DNA of 64,000 nucleotides from Pseudobdellovibrionaceae bacterium (GTDB lineage Bacteria; Bdellovibrionota; UBA1018; UBA6935): NCBI GenBank assembly GCA_002722705.1, contig PBMP01000004.1, positions 11,873 to 75,872 of the forward strand, read 5' to 3'. Shown piece by piece: positions 35,815 to 44,878 of this stretch (position 1 is its first letter; each line of letters starts with the position of its first letter). The notes under the pieces were generated by a model. It saw only the letters and a program-made list of their open reading frames with translations, ran no database searches and was not told where the DNA came from. The position numbers and the translations under genes were made by a program.

Positions 35815-36582
35815 CTACTCGACCGACACGCGTAGCGGCGCGGCCCACCGCGGCGCTTGCGCGATGCCGGCGTTGCGTGATTCCATCGACAGCGTTTGCG
35901 CGTACAGTGACGTGTTTTTGAATTCTGCCGTGTTGTAAAACTGCACCGATTCGTCGGATGCAGGGCGCGGGATGCCGCCGATCCATCGAAACGACACAAT
36001 TTCAATGCCGGGCAAATCGGCGGTTGCCAGCTGCTGAAGAAGTGCCCGCAGCGTCGAAGTCACGTCTTCTCGAAGCAGCTCCGTCTCCAATTTTGTAACG
36101 CACATCGTATGCACGGCCGAGTCCGCCAGGGCCTTTATCGTCCACTCGACATCGGCCGACTGTTTGTGCTGCGAGTACAGCGCGCGACTTTGGGTGCGAT
36201 TCGACATTCTGTAGCGTATAGCGGCCGATGGAAAGATGATCACCGGGCTGCCAACCGTCGCGGCGCCAGCGCGGCACTGTAGTGCTTCAAACCCGTTGGG
36301 GTCGGACTTGCCGCGCACAATGGTTCGAGGGGCGGTAGGATAACAATTGATGGTAGTGACGGGCCACACGGCGTGCAGGCCTGACCCAATTTCGTTGGCG
36401 TACGACCACTTTCCAAACGCAACCTTCACACAGACTTCCTGCTCGGCAACATTTACCGTAATCGACGACGCAACCACAACGGCAGCAAACGCGCTCAAGC
36501 TAACCTTGCACCACAGCGTGTTTTCGTAAATGAAAGCGGCGACAAACCCAATCAAAGCCGCGAGGCCTATTTCCGCCAACAT
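35815..36582 (-). CDS. SPFH/band-7 family membrane protein (prohibitin/stomatin-like)
   Basis: A 255-aa protein. The N-terminal 50 residues are hydrophobic (IGLAALIGFVAAFIYE, LSAFAAVVVASSITV). The SPFH domain follows in its usual order: VAEQEVCVKVAFGKW and GSGLHAVWPVTTIN, then a central strand PSAAIRYRMSNR, then helices LETELLREDVTSTLRALLQQL and GIEIVSFRW. These match the conserved 'e.gv..rfGk', 'pGlh...P' and 'GI.v..v' landmarks. SPFH proteins organise membrane microdomains or scaffold proteases. A viral copy is unusual and may shape envelope assembly membranes. Confidence 0.75.
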   Translation of the reverse strand: MLAEIGLAALIGFVAAFIYENTLWCKVSLSAFAAVVVASSITVNVAEQEVCVKVAFGKWSYANEIGSGLHAVWPVTTINCYPTAPRTIVRGKSDPNGFEALQCRAGAATVGSPVIIFPSAAIRYRMSNRTQSRALYSQHKQSADVEWTIKALADSAVHTMCVTKLETELLREDVTSTLRALLQQLATADLPGIEIVSFRWIGGIPRPASDESVQFYNTAEFKNTSLYAQTLSMESRNAGIAQAPRWAAPLRVSVE

Positions 36583-36618
36583 GGCCGATTAATTGTGCAC
36601 TGATAGGGCGCATTTCCA

Positions 36619-36975
36619 ATGAAGTGGCGGTTCACCCCCTCGGCTATTGCTGATTGCGTTTTGCTCGGTATACACGTGAACGACGTCGAGCCGCTTGTTC
36701 GGCACAGAGGCATTCAAACTGTTCGTTTGTCGCCGCAAGCCCGCCTTAAGATTATAGCGGGATTTCGCACAATACTGCGGGTCCGCGCAATCGTGCGCAC
36801 TTCGCTGTTGGCGGCGGAGCAGGCGGCCACGCTAGACATCGGCGTTGCTGATATAATTCGCGTGCTTCGAACGTGCCCCAAACCCGGCGGCATCTTTGCG
36901 AACGACACCCTCAGCGTTGAGATTGACAAAGCCGGCACTGTATTGCACATAAAAAAAAATGCCACCCACCGTTGA
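36619..36975 (+). CDS. Putative histone-fold protein, H4-like
   Basis: A 118-aa protein. The segment HRGIQTVRLSPQARLKIIAG corresponds to the H4 stretch from RRGGVKRIS into helix alpha-2. The middle helix is basic and hydrophobic. The closing ATLDIGVADIIRVLRT parallels the H4 'KRKTVTAMDVVYALKR' segment, with a PKPGGIFA end like QGRTLYGF. Similarity is partial and there is no long basic tail, so the call is tentative. GATAGGGCGC lies 18 nt upstream. It could pair with the H3 at 15548. Confidence 0.5.
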   Translation: MKWRFTPSAIADCVLLGIHVNDVEPLVRHRGIQTVRLSPQARLKIIAGFRTILRVRAIVRTSLLAAEQAATLDIGVADIIRVLRTCPKPGGIFANDTLSVEIDKAGTVLHIKKNATHR

Positions 36976-37879
36976 AGCAGTGTGGGATCAACCGTACTGT
37001 CGCGCGTGTCAAGCGATGCTGTGCCATCGCATAAAGGCGTTTGTGGTAACAAATCCACACCCGGCGGCGAGTCGATTTATTTATGAACGGTTTTCCAATA
37101 GCACCGTTCGGCAGTACGCGTCTCGGCGGTGGAGAGGCCGAGCCAAGCCCTACGAATCGCAGTGTGCCTACTGCGTCGATTTCGCCTGTAACCCTCCGGT
37201 CGTACGGCCGCCCATTGCGCGGTTTGCGTTCCTGTTAAAAAACAAAAATGTGAGGAAACGGCTGGCAAACTCGTGGCTTAAACAAGTCCGCGTGTGCGAC
37301 GTCAAGCTACACGAACTGGCTGCAAAACTTGAAAGATTTAAACACCTCGACGACATTGGCGCCGGACACGTTTTGGCCGAGATTGGAACAGTGGCCGCGA
37401 GACGCAGCGAAATCAAAACGGTTGAGAGCGCGACCATCGCCGCTTTAGAGCACCAAACGATTGAGAAAACGCCGTATTGCAAAGCGATTCGCGACGCACT
37501 CAAAAAGCTGCACGGCAGAATTTTTGAAGGCCTCACTAATAAGGCGTACTTTACCGAACTTGTCGAAATCATCATTGGCACCAAAAGCCCATGGTGCGCG
37601 ACTTCTGTACAGCCATTGTCCACCTGCCACGGCACGCAATTCATGCCGCTGGTACAGGCGGAGGCGGCGCAATTCTTACGTGCTGGGGGAATCGCGATGG
37701 GCACGCCACTGTCGTTTCCGACCTCGACGGCGTGGAGCCGGCCGCCGCCTGTCACGATGTACAGGCTTCTTGGCCCGTCACCGGTCACCTGGTGCTACAC
37801 CAGTGGTGCCCTGCCCGGCCCGGCCAGTGCGGGGTCGATGCAGTCGCCTTTGCCACGCCTGGCTCTTTTGCCGCCGTAA
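36959..37879 (+). CDS. Unknown Cys/basic protein, 3' part possibly off-frame
   Basis: Starts at the ATG at 36959, overlapping the H4-like gene by 17 bp. Residues 1-215 have coding character, with CxxC pairs (CRACQAMLC, CAYC) and long helices (VRVCDVKLHELAAKLERF, YCKAIRDALKKLHGRIF). The last 90 residues (Ser/Pro/Thr-rich) overlap the propeller gene at 37591 in another frame and look non-native. Either the frame truly ends in overlap, or a -1 shift near 37,590 fuses the two. Function unknown. Confidence 0.5.
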   Translation: MPPTVEAVWDQPYCRACQAMLCHRIKAFVVTNPHPAASRFIYERFSNSTVRQYASRRWRGRAKPYESQCAYCVDFACNPPVVRPPIARFAFLLKNKNVRKRLANSWLKQVRVCDVKLHELAAKLERFKHLDDIGAGHVLAEIGTVAARRSEIKTVESATIAALEHQTIEKTPYCKAIRDALKKLHGRIFEGLTNKAYFTELVEIIIGTKSPWCATSVQPLSTCHGTQFMPLVQAEAAQFLRAGGIAMGTPLSFPTSTAWSRPPPVTMYRLLGPSPVTWCYTSGALPGPASAGSMQSPLPRLALLPP

Positions 37880-38610
37880 TCACAAACGGCATTAGTTTGA
37901 GGTGGACGTTACAAGTGGGACGCGCGTCAAGCAAATGGGCGCAGTGGCCCCCGCCGCTGGCACCCCGAATTCCATCGCACTACCACGCGTTCAAAATGGC
38001 CATTTCGCCGTGGAACCACGTCGTCTACACGGATGGCTCCCGCGTGTGGTGCGGGGACCATCCGCCTACGGACCTTTTACGGCGCCAAAATCTGCACGGG
38101 CGACCCCGTGCGATGATGTTTGACTGCAAAGGCCGACTGTTTCTGGCAATTGACCGAATGGGTCGCCCAGCCACGATTGTGCGCGGGACGTTTGATTGCG
38201 ACAGGCGGCTTGAGGCGGTGGAGCCCGTGTTCACGCTGGGCGGGGGCCTGGTCGCCGGGTTGTTTTTGGACGACCGCGCGCGGATCTGCGTCGTGATAAC
38301 GATCAATGAGATCGCGTCGAGTGGATCCTGCGTGTACAAGCACAGCCGACAACCCGGCGCGGCACTACAGTTTTACTCCTGGACGCCGGCGCAGAAAGTG
38401 CACCAATATTGGGCCACGTTCACGCCGTATTTGCGGAAGACGCTTATGACTGTGCTGCTGGCGCTTTCGGGGTCAGGGGCGCGGTCGACGCAACTTGCCA
38501 CGCTTCCGCCTGAAATCTGTCTGATTGTCCTATCTGCGGTGGCGCATTCTTTTGACGCGCGAGCTCATATTCCAGGGACCGAAAAAGCGCTTTGTTGGAT
38601 TAAGAGATAA
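37591..38610 (+). CDS. Propeller-like protein with C-terminal F-box-like motif
   Basis: A 339-aa frame from the ATG at 37591 (MVRDFCTAIVHL). Repeated strand units (GGAILTCWGNRDGHATVVSDLDG, HVVYTDGSRVWCGDHP, RLFLAIDRMGRPATIVRG) suggest a propeller. The C-terminal LATLPPEICLIVLSAVAHS matches the F-box core and the ends of the 28016 and 30050 proteins. No TATA element is seen at the usual distance, and the start overlaps the 36959 frame by 289 bp, so the true 5' end is uncertain. Confidence 0.6.
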   Translation: MVRDFCTAIVHLPRHAIHAAGTGGGGAILTCWGNRDGHATVVSDLDGVEPAAACHDVQASWPVTGHLVLHQWCPARPGQCGVDAVAFATPGSFAAVITNGISLRWTLQVGRASSKWAQWPPPLAPRIPSHYHAFKMAISPWNHVVYTDGSRVWCGDHPPTDLLRRQNLHGRPRAMMFDCKGRLFLAIDRMGRPATIVRGTFDCDRRLEAVEPVFTLGGGLVAGLFLDDRARICVVITINEIASSGSCVYKHSRQPGAALQFYSWTPAQKVHQYWATFTPYLRKTLMTVLLALSGSGARSTQLATLPPEICLIVLSAVAHSFDARAHIPGTEKALCWIKR

Positions 38611-38953
38611 ACAACCATCGCACACAGAAACACAACGCTACCGCGATAAAGCTATAAATCACGCACCACCACGCAAAGCAGCAGGTCGGGGGTTTAGAAA
38701 CCCGCGAACTTGGTTCGCCGGCGACCGATTCAAAGCTGTGCGGGTACACGTCGAGCTCGACGCCCCGTTCGGTCGCGCGCATATCGACTCCGGCATTGAA
38801 ATAATCCCGCAGCTCGGTCACGAACGAGTCGATTTCCTCCACGTGGTACGGCAGCGCCACTGTAACCATACCGGGCGCGGTGCCGCGGACCTCCATTCCG
38901 TTCGCGGCATGGTTTTTAACAATAAAGTCCGAAACTAGTTCTTCGGGCGACAT
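38600..38953 (-). CDS. Small tail-anchored membrane protein
   Basis: A 117-aa protein. A soluble N-terminal domain of about 90 residues (ELVSDFIVKNHAANGMEV) is followed by a C-terminal transmembrane helix (CFAWWCVIYSFIAVALCFCVRW) with several Cys. The end overlaps the propeller gene by 11 bp. No family recognised; the topology suggests insertion in an envelope or ER membrane. Confidence 0.6.
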   Translation of the reverse strand: MSPEELVSDFIVKNHAANGMEVRGTAPGMVTVALPYHVEEIDSFVTELRDYFNAGVDMRATERGVELDVYPHSFESVAGEPSSRVSKPPTCCFAWWCVIYSFIAVALCFCVRWLFIS

Positions 38954-38998
38954 GGTGGCGCCAAATGCCGTGCAAACACCAGGGTCGCGGAAAGTCCA

Positions 38999-39532
38999 AT
39001 GCAGTTCGCCGCCACAATGTCCAAGGACATGGTAGAATGGGTTTCATGCCGGCTTGCGCAGCAGTGCGTCAACGCGGTCGTTGGAACGCCAGACGCGTTT
39101 GAAGCGGCAAAGACGGCCGCGGAACAGTACGGTCATCTTGCGTTCTTGTGGTCTGTCGACCGCGCGCCGCCGGCAAGGGTCACGGCGTCGGTCAACGCGT
39201 TGTCGACGCCTTCAACGGCCGCCTTTGCGATTGCGGCCGCAACACGGCCACCTGGCCGGTCGCGCCGCGCGGCTTTGTGGGAACTGACCCACCCCGAAGG
39301 CGACGGCGTGCGCATCATGTTTGAAGCTGTCAAGAAAAACCCGGACGTGCCCGTTGCACTTTGCGCCGCGATTTCCCCGGAATTCGTGGCAAGCCGGGCA
39401 AAATTGCTCGAAAAGCTGTGTTCCAAATTCGCAGTCACCCGTAAAGATCCATCAGCTGACGCGACGGAAACAGCCCTGGCACCGCGTGCCGCGCTGGGGG
39501 CCGGGCGCGTCCCACCCGTACCGGAGCATTGA
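38999..39532 (+). CDS. Unknown protein
   Basis: A 177-aa protein (or 171 aa from the second ATG at 39017). Ala-rich and helical (VEWVSCRLAQQCVNAVVG, AFEAAKTAAEQYGHLAFLW), no membrane helix. The last 98 bp overlap the convergent 1077-aa gene. Function unknown. Confidence 0.5.
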   Translation: MQFAATMSKDMVEWVSCRLAQQCVNAVVGTPDAFEAAKTAAEQYGHLAFLWSVDRAPPARVTASVNALSTPSTAAFAIAAATRPPGRSRRAALWELTHPEGDGVRIMFEAVKKNPDVPVALCAAISPEFVASRAKLLEKLCSKFAVTRKDPSADATETALAPRAALGAGRVPPVPEH

Positions 39533-42500
39533 CCGCAAAGCGCGGGCCGGCCCTATTCACGCTGCTGACCAACCACATTGTCAGTACCACTTCATTGTGC
39601 GCGTACACCTTTGCGGTGGCGGTTGCAAGCAGCGACGCGACGTAACCAGATGGGTGCCGCAATTTGCATCGTGCTGCACGGGACGCCGCGTCGTTCATGG
39701 GCGCGATAAACCCAAACCCGGAAAGCGCGGGGTTGACCGAAATCCACCGTTCCGGTTTGGACCACTCCGTTGCGTTGATTGGGGCCGACACTGCAAACCG
39801 TTCCATGATCTTGGGGGGTGTTTGGTGCATCGGCGGCGGGGCTTGAGCGAATGCACGGATAAAGGTCGCGGTCGCGGCTTCCAGGTCATCTGGGCCCGTC
39901 TTGATGCGCACGGCGCTCTTCTCGCCCGCGCATGCCCAAAATTCGTAGGCATTGCCGTGGGAGCAACACATTGTCAAAAGCTCCGCCGAATGAAAATCGA
40001 TTGTGCGGGGTCGCTCGCGCCCGTACAGAAACAGCGACTGCACGTCGTACGCGTTAGCAGCAAACGTTATGTGCGAATTTCGCGTGCTGTAGTACCGGCG
40101 CGTCCACTTTGCATCAACCTTTCCGCGTTTTTCGTACGTCGGTGAAATGACCGTCATTGTTTTGCTGTATTCTTGTATTTGTTTGGTAAATTCAAACCGA
40201 TCGAGCCCAACAAACTCCAAAGCGCCGACCGTGGCTTGCGATGCCCTGTTCACAACAAACCGCATCGGTGACAGTTGCATCTCGCGCCACGAATTTGTCA
40301 TTGATAAATACTTTCCAATTCCATTCGATTTCAGATCCAAGTTTTCAAACATTAACCGCAAAAATGTGGTCGGCCATTGAACCGTCTGCACATTAGTCCG
40401 CGAAATTACATACGCGCCGGCAATTGTCCCGACCAAAATTGTGTTAACTCGTTTGCAGAACACATCGATTTCTTTGTTGAAGTCAATGTCCTCGCCGCCG
40501 TCCTGCGCAGATAACGAAGCGCTCCGTACACGTTCCAGCGTCTCGTTAGTGATGCACGAAAGGACAAACTTGGCCACTGATGACGTGGTCGTTGCTGCGC
40601 CACCCGCTACTAAATCAAGCACTGCACTTGCAACATACGTGTTAAACAAGTTCCAAAGCTTGTCTTGTATGTAATTGCTGGGCGCTGTGTTTTTGTCCTG
40701 CATCCGATCGTTTACGTCGACCACTGACCCAAGGAGCTCGTCCGCGTACGCAACTGCGATGTACTGCATGTACGCGTTTTGCGGGACGCCCATTGCGCTA
40801 TAGTACTCGTACACAACGGTCCACGTGTTTTTGGCCAAGCCGGTGACCCCAACAGGTCCGTGCGCCGCCAAAGCGGCGCAATACACGGCGCTGCTATCGT
40901 TTTGGTCCACGTGTTCAAACAAGTCATCAAGCACATTCTGCGGCGGCAACGGTGGATCAAGCATCAAAAAGCCAGATGTCCGCGACGCCATTTTTTCCGG
41001 GTAATTTTTCACAAGGTCAATCGCGCACACGTTTGGATACGTTCCGTCGCCATAAGCCAGCTCGAGCAGTTCTTTCGCATGCAGCGGAATCTTCCAAACC
41101 CGTGCAGTCTCAGGGGTGGCCGGCCTCATCGGCGCGGATGGATGCAAAAAGGGAAAGTTTCCAAGCATCTGCGAAGTCGATTCCCATTGTGGTTTAGTTG
41201 GGCTAGTTTGGGACGCAAAGATGACGTCGTTGGCGCGGGAGGCAGCAACCAACAAAGAACTGCTTTTGTTTCTGTTATAAAAAACGTGCCCGGGCTCTCC
41301 ATCAAGCTTGTACGCGTGCACGTAGTTGGCGTTTGGCTGTTGCACAGCTGCTGCGCTCACGACAACAAAGTTTTGCTCAACGCTAAAAAGGTCGGAGTTT
41401 GACCCTGCAAGTTGTTTGGCGGAAAACGGCCCTATAAATGTTTGGCCGACCAAAAATTCCCAAACTACGCCGTACAGACTTTCAAACGGAAGCGAGATCA
41501 GCGCATCAAGACAACGGGTTTCTCGCGTCGCTGATGAAGGCGATACAAAACACAGAGCTGTGAATGGGTAATCGTCGGGGTTATTCAATGCCAATGCCCA
41601 CGTCACGACTTGTTTTAAACGTTCTTGCTTTGCTGCATCGTCCTTTTCGTCGACGTACAAGTCTTTAATTGCAGTTTCGTTGTCGGTGCTCACGTTTTCC
41701 ACGTCTGCAAACTGGTTCTGAATTACGGCATTAGGGGTGAGCTCGGCACTGACTCTAGCTAAAATTGCCAGCTGCATGTCGGTTAATAGGGGGCGGTGCA
41801 AAGCTGCAAATGCACGGCATCGTCGCTGCTCGGTAACGGGGCTCCGTGGATTATCACTAAATTCAAATGCAATCGACGCCACTTCGGCCGGGCACGTGGT
41901 CCGCAATCCCATGAGATCAACCCCAATGCTAACTGGCACCGGGCGCAAATCGGAGACCGCCGGAAGCGCCCAATGCATTTTGTCTTCAATACGAACCCCG
42001 CCGCTTCGCGACGGCTCGTAGGCCGTCACCGTGACTCTCGAATCGAATATTTCAATCCGGCCGGACCGTTGGTCAATATACGCCCACCCCAACGCGGCCA
42101 TCGTGCACGTATGCGTCCAACTATCGACCCCGCGGCTAGCCGGCGATCCACATGCGGCCAAAATGTCCGGCCGTATGTTAAGATGTTGCATCGCGCGATG
42201 GCACTCGACGTAAGCGTCAACAGCATTGCCTGCAATTGAAAACGTGTATAAAAACGCCGGGTTGTACGCTTGCAAATCGACAACCGTTTCCTTGTAAAAT
42301 CCAGCGGGCCAAAAACACAGCGGCGCCGACGAAACCCAGGCGGGCGATAGCTTCCGCCCGGCGCCGTCCGAATCCAAAATAAACGGTTTGGGGCCAATTA
42401 CAAAGCGCTGGTTAAGTTGTTGCACCTCCATAAATGCGGTTCGTTTTGCCACCGATCGCGGCAGTGCCCGTGGCCTAGTAACGATTTCGCACGTCTCCAT

Positions 42501-42668
42501 TGGAACTTGCACCGTTACCGCGGCAACGTTTTGCAATTGCAACGTGACAAGGTTGTCCTCAATATCATCGGTAATGTCGTACACCGTCCACAAAAGCCCG
42601 TTGTGGCGAACCAGCGGCCGTGGTTGCATTGCCACCAATCGGTCCCGTTCTTGATGGGTCCACGTCAT
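39435..42668 (-). CDS. Large unknown protein, candidate virion structural protein
   Basis: A 1077-aa protein, the third largest in the window. The N-terminus has a beta-rich region (VRHNGLLWTVYDITDD, VTLQLQNVAAVTVQVPM). The middle is mixed alpha/beta with a helical Gly/Ala segment (LDLVAGGAATTTSSVAKFVL). No signal peptide, transmembrane helix or catalytic motif was seen. Its size, lack of enzyme motifs and place in a genome with herpes-type packaging make a major capsid or capsid-associated role possible, but no hallmark residue supports this. The start overlaps the upstream gene's stop by 4 bp. Confidence 0.6.
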   Translation of the reverse strand: MTWTHQERDRLVAMQPRPLVRHNGLLWTVYDITDDIEDNLVTLQLQNVAAVTVQVPMETCEIVTRPRALPRSVAKRTAFMEVQQLNQRFVIGPKPFILDSDGAGRKLSPAWVSSAPLCFWPAGFYKETVVDLQAYNPAFLYTFSIAGNAVDAYVECHRAMQHLNIRPDILAACGSPASRGVDSWTHTCTMAALGWAYIDQRSGRIEIFDSRVTVTAYEPSRSGGVRIEDKMHWALPAVSDLRPVPVSIGVDLMGLRTTCPAEVASIAFEFSDNPRSPVTEQRRCRAFAALHRPLLTDMQLAILARVSAELTPNAVIQNQFADVENVSTDNETAIKDLYVDEKDDAAKQERLKQVVTWALALNNPDDYPFTALCFVSPSSATRETRCLDALISLPFESLYGVVWEFLVGQTFIGPFSAKQLAGSNSDLFSVEQNFVVVSAAAVQQPNANYVHAYKLDGEPGHVFYNRNKSSSLLVAASRANDVIFASQTSPTKPQWESTSQMLGNFPFLHPSAPMRPATPETARVWKIPLHAKELLELAYGDGTYPNVCAIDLVKNYPEKMASRTSGFLMLDPPLPPQNVLDDLFEHVDQNDSSAVYCAALAAHGPVGVTGLAKNTWTVVYEYYSAMGVPQNAYMQYIAVAYADELLGSVVDVNDRMQDKNTAPSNYIQDKLWNLFNTYVASAVLDLVAGGAATTTSSVAKFVLSCITNETLERVRSASLSAQDGGEDIDFNKEIDVFCKRVNTILVGTIAGAYVISRTNVQTVQWPTTFLRLMFENLDLKSNGIGKYLSMTNSWREMQLSPMRFVVNRASQATVGALEFVGLDRFEFTKQIQEYSKTMTVISPTYEKRGKVDAKWTRRYYSTRNSHITFAANAYDVQSLFLYGRERPRTIDFHSAELLTMCCSHGNAYEFWACAGEKSAVRIKTGPDDLEAATATFIRAFAQAPPPMHQTPPKIMERFAVSAPINATEWSKPERWISVNPALSGFGFIAPMNDAASRAARCKLRHPSGYVASLLATATAKVYAHNEVVLTMWLVSSVNRAGPRFAVNAPVRVGRARPPARHAVPGLFPSRQLMDLYG

Positions 42669-43456
42669 GCTTCTGGTGCCTTACCGCAGTCCAACTTTGC
42701 TGCCAGCTCGTTTACCACGGGATCGGATTTGTTCAACGTTATCCACGCATAAAGGGCGTGCAAAGGAGTGTCGTAAAAGATTAGTTGACCGCGGTGCACC
42801 ACGCCGCAGCCACCCGAGGCAATTTTGCGGCTCAGTGCAAATACTGCAGACTCTGATTCCTTGGCTTCCGCCAGTTCGGCGTTGACGTACAGGCGAGGAA
42901 CGCCGCCCGTCAATTCCCGCAGCGTCACCGCTGCCGCAAAGTAGCCACGCAGATCGTGCGGACCCCAGTCAGCCGCAGACAAAACAGACCGCAGCGGCGT
43001 TTTGAGAATAGGCCGCATTGTTTCGTTGCAATCGGCACCTAAATAGGTTGCTGCGTGCGAATATGGCGGGAGGTCCCGGGGAACTAATGACGCCACGTCG
43101 AACGGAACAATTGCTTTTAAAACGGCAGACACGTATGAGTCCGCGTACGACTCGTACGTGCATTTTATTGCGTACGTTTTAACCAATGCAATCAAGGCTT
43201 CAATGTGGGAGCCATCGACCGCGGCTCCACGCTTCCGTGGCATTTTTTCGATAACGGTTTGCCGGTACAGCGCCGCCACAGTGGCGGGAGGGGTTGTTTT
43301 CTTTTGTACATCGCACACTACTTGCCAGCATTCGCGCTCATACGGTTCATTTTCGATGGCATGGATACTGAGAAACTCGGTCAATCTGGAAACAGGCGTG
43401 ATGCCGGAGGCGACAGACAAAACGTCCAGCGCCGTAAACGCCCGTGTGGTAGCCAT
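42665..43456 (-). CDS. Unknown protein
   Basis: A 263-aa protein, mostly helical, with a C-terminal segment rich in charged residues. It begins at the ATG at 43456 and overlaps the divergent 43401 gene by 56 bp. It may be co-oriented with the 1077-aa gene. No motif identified. Confidence 0.55.
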   Translation of the reverse strand: MATTRAFTALDVLSVASGITPVSRLTEFLSIHAIENEPYERECWQVVCDVQKKTTPPATVAALYRQTVIEKMPRKRGAAVDGSHIEALIALVKTYAIKCTYESYADSYVSAVLKAIVPFDVASLVPRDLPPYSHAATYLGADCNETMRPILKTPLRSVLSAADWGPHDLRGYFAAAVTLRELTGGVPRLYVNAELAEAKESESAVFALSRKIASGGCGVVHRGQLIFYDTPLHALYAWITLNKSDPVVNELAAKLDCGKAPEA

Positions 43457-44494
43457 TTACAACGACCGGGCGGTGCTGCGGTCAAGCGAGCCCGCGGTAA
43501 TTGTGCTCAAATTTCTGAGCGCCGGCGGAATAAGTTGGCACCTTCCAGTAATGACTGTCGGCGGCCGGACGTACGTGCCGACGATCCACCGGGGGCTGCG
43601 AAAGGTGAGCGTACAAATCGCGTCAAGCAACTTGGTCCCAAAACAAGACGCGATGGCGCTTCTTCGGTCAAAGTGCGCAGCGGCCCGGTACGCGGGGAAA
43701 GCGCCATTGATACGCCATCGCAAAGTCTGCGTCCTTCCTTTTCGGCCGTGGGCAAAGCCGGCCAAGGGGCTCGTGGCGCCGCCAGCGATTGTGAAATCGA
43801 CGGGCCGCTGCGCGTACTGCAATTCAAACGACGCCAGCTGCGTTGCCGACGGAACGCCCCGGCCGACCCGCGGAAGGTTGCGCTCGAATGGGTCAAATTA
43901 GCCCCGCGCCCGCAAGATTTGTTTGAGGTTGTTCAGCACTGCGCGCTGCAACCGTGCACCGCGCCGGTTTTCGTTGCGTCACGTTACTGGCCAACGGGGT
44001 GCCAAGGGGACTTAGTCGATTTGCGGGCCGTTGCGGCCGAGGCGGCGCTGTACCTGCCGGTTGGGTGCAACTCCGCGCTGCCCAGAAACAGCAAAGTGGG
44101 GAATGCCGCTACAATGGCGCTGTGTGCTACGTCGCCACTGGCGGAGGGCCTACGCGCCGCGAGGCCTGATCTGTACTGGCTTGTCGCACACGCAATTTAT
44201 CGCACCGTTGGCGAGGTGAACTCAGTTAATTTAAAGGAGGCGCTTCAAAATTCATGGCACTTTCAACCAGGAACGATTTCCTTCAAAACCTTTCTTACTG
44301 TCGCGCGGCAAGTAGAGGCGTCGCCCGCAACACCAGGATCCGACATTGTCCTTGGTGGTTACCCGGCCGCTGCACTGGCGCTTCGCGACAAGTGCGTTAT
44401 ATTTTCAACTCTTTTTTTTGGTACCCCGCAGTGGTGCAAACAGATTCCTTCGTGCGCGCCGGCTGCCCTGCGCAACTTGAACTTCAATGCCTAA
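43401..44494 (+). CDS. Unknown protein, apparently interrupted by a frame change
   Basis: The ATG at 43401 (MPEATDKTSSAV) opens a frame with coding character (AVIVLKFLSAGGISWHL, CAYCNSND) up to about 43,850. It then degrades into an Arg/Ser-rich tail ending at 43901. The -1 frame has coding character from about 43,880 (ALEWVKLAPRPQDLFEVV) to 44494 but no nearby start. One protein of about 365 aa with a frame change fits best. Cause (error, decay or recoding) unknown; no family recognised. Confidence 0.45.
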
Positions 44495-44846
44495 CAGCGC
44501 CGCCGTCAAGGCATTTTTTGCCACGCGTTTAAAACAACCGCGGTTGACCGCACAATACAAACGCAATGGGCGGGTGTCAGTTATTGTCAGGGTGACCAGC
44601 GGACATATTACATTTCCCACTTCGTATGACGGCGCAAACTGCGTCCTAATCAGCGCCAAGCGGCCGCTCCCGGGCCGCCTGACGGTTGTTCAGTTGCTTT
44701 TACGAGGGAAAACCGGCATTTGCGTCAAACACTTTGGCCAACACGACACCTTTGCTGCAATTGAAAAGAAGCGCTACCTTGGCCGCACGGTGGCGATTGA
44801 TTTTGCCGGGGATGTCCGCTTGGCGGGAAAACAGGTGTTTGTGTGA
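44487..44846 (+). CDS. Small unknown protein
   Basis: A 119-aa protein with ATG overlapping the upstream stop (ATGCCTAA, 8 bp). It is beta-rich, with repeated strand-like segments (VSVIVRVTSGHITF, LTVVQLLLRGKTGICV, RTVAIDFAGDVRL). No membrane helix or catalytic motif. Function unknown. Confidence 0.55.
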   Translation: MPNSAAVKAFFATRLKQPRLTAQYKRNGRVSVIVRVTSGHITFPTSYDGANCVLISAKRPLPGRLTVVQLLLRGKTGICVKHFGQHDTFAAIEKKRYLGRTVAIDFAGDVRLAGKQVFV

Positions 44847-44854
44847 CGTATCGG

Positions 44855-44861
44855 TATATAA
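44855..44861 (+). promoter_or_regulatory. TATA-like element
   Basis: TATATAA 24 nt upstream of the ATG at 44879. Confidence 0.4.
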
Positions 44862-44878
44862 CAAAATGCAAGTGTTTG

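Noticed and set aside
43507-43896. Minus-strand ORF opposite the 43401 gene
   Set aside because: Arg/Pro-rich with no motif; it overlaps the coding frame on the plus strand.
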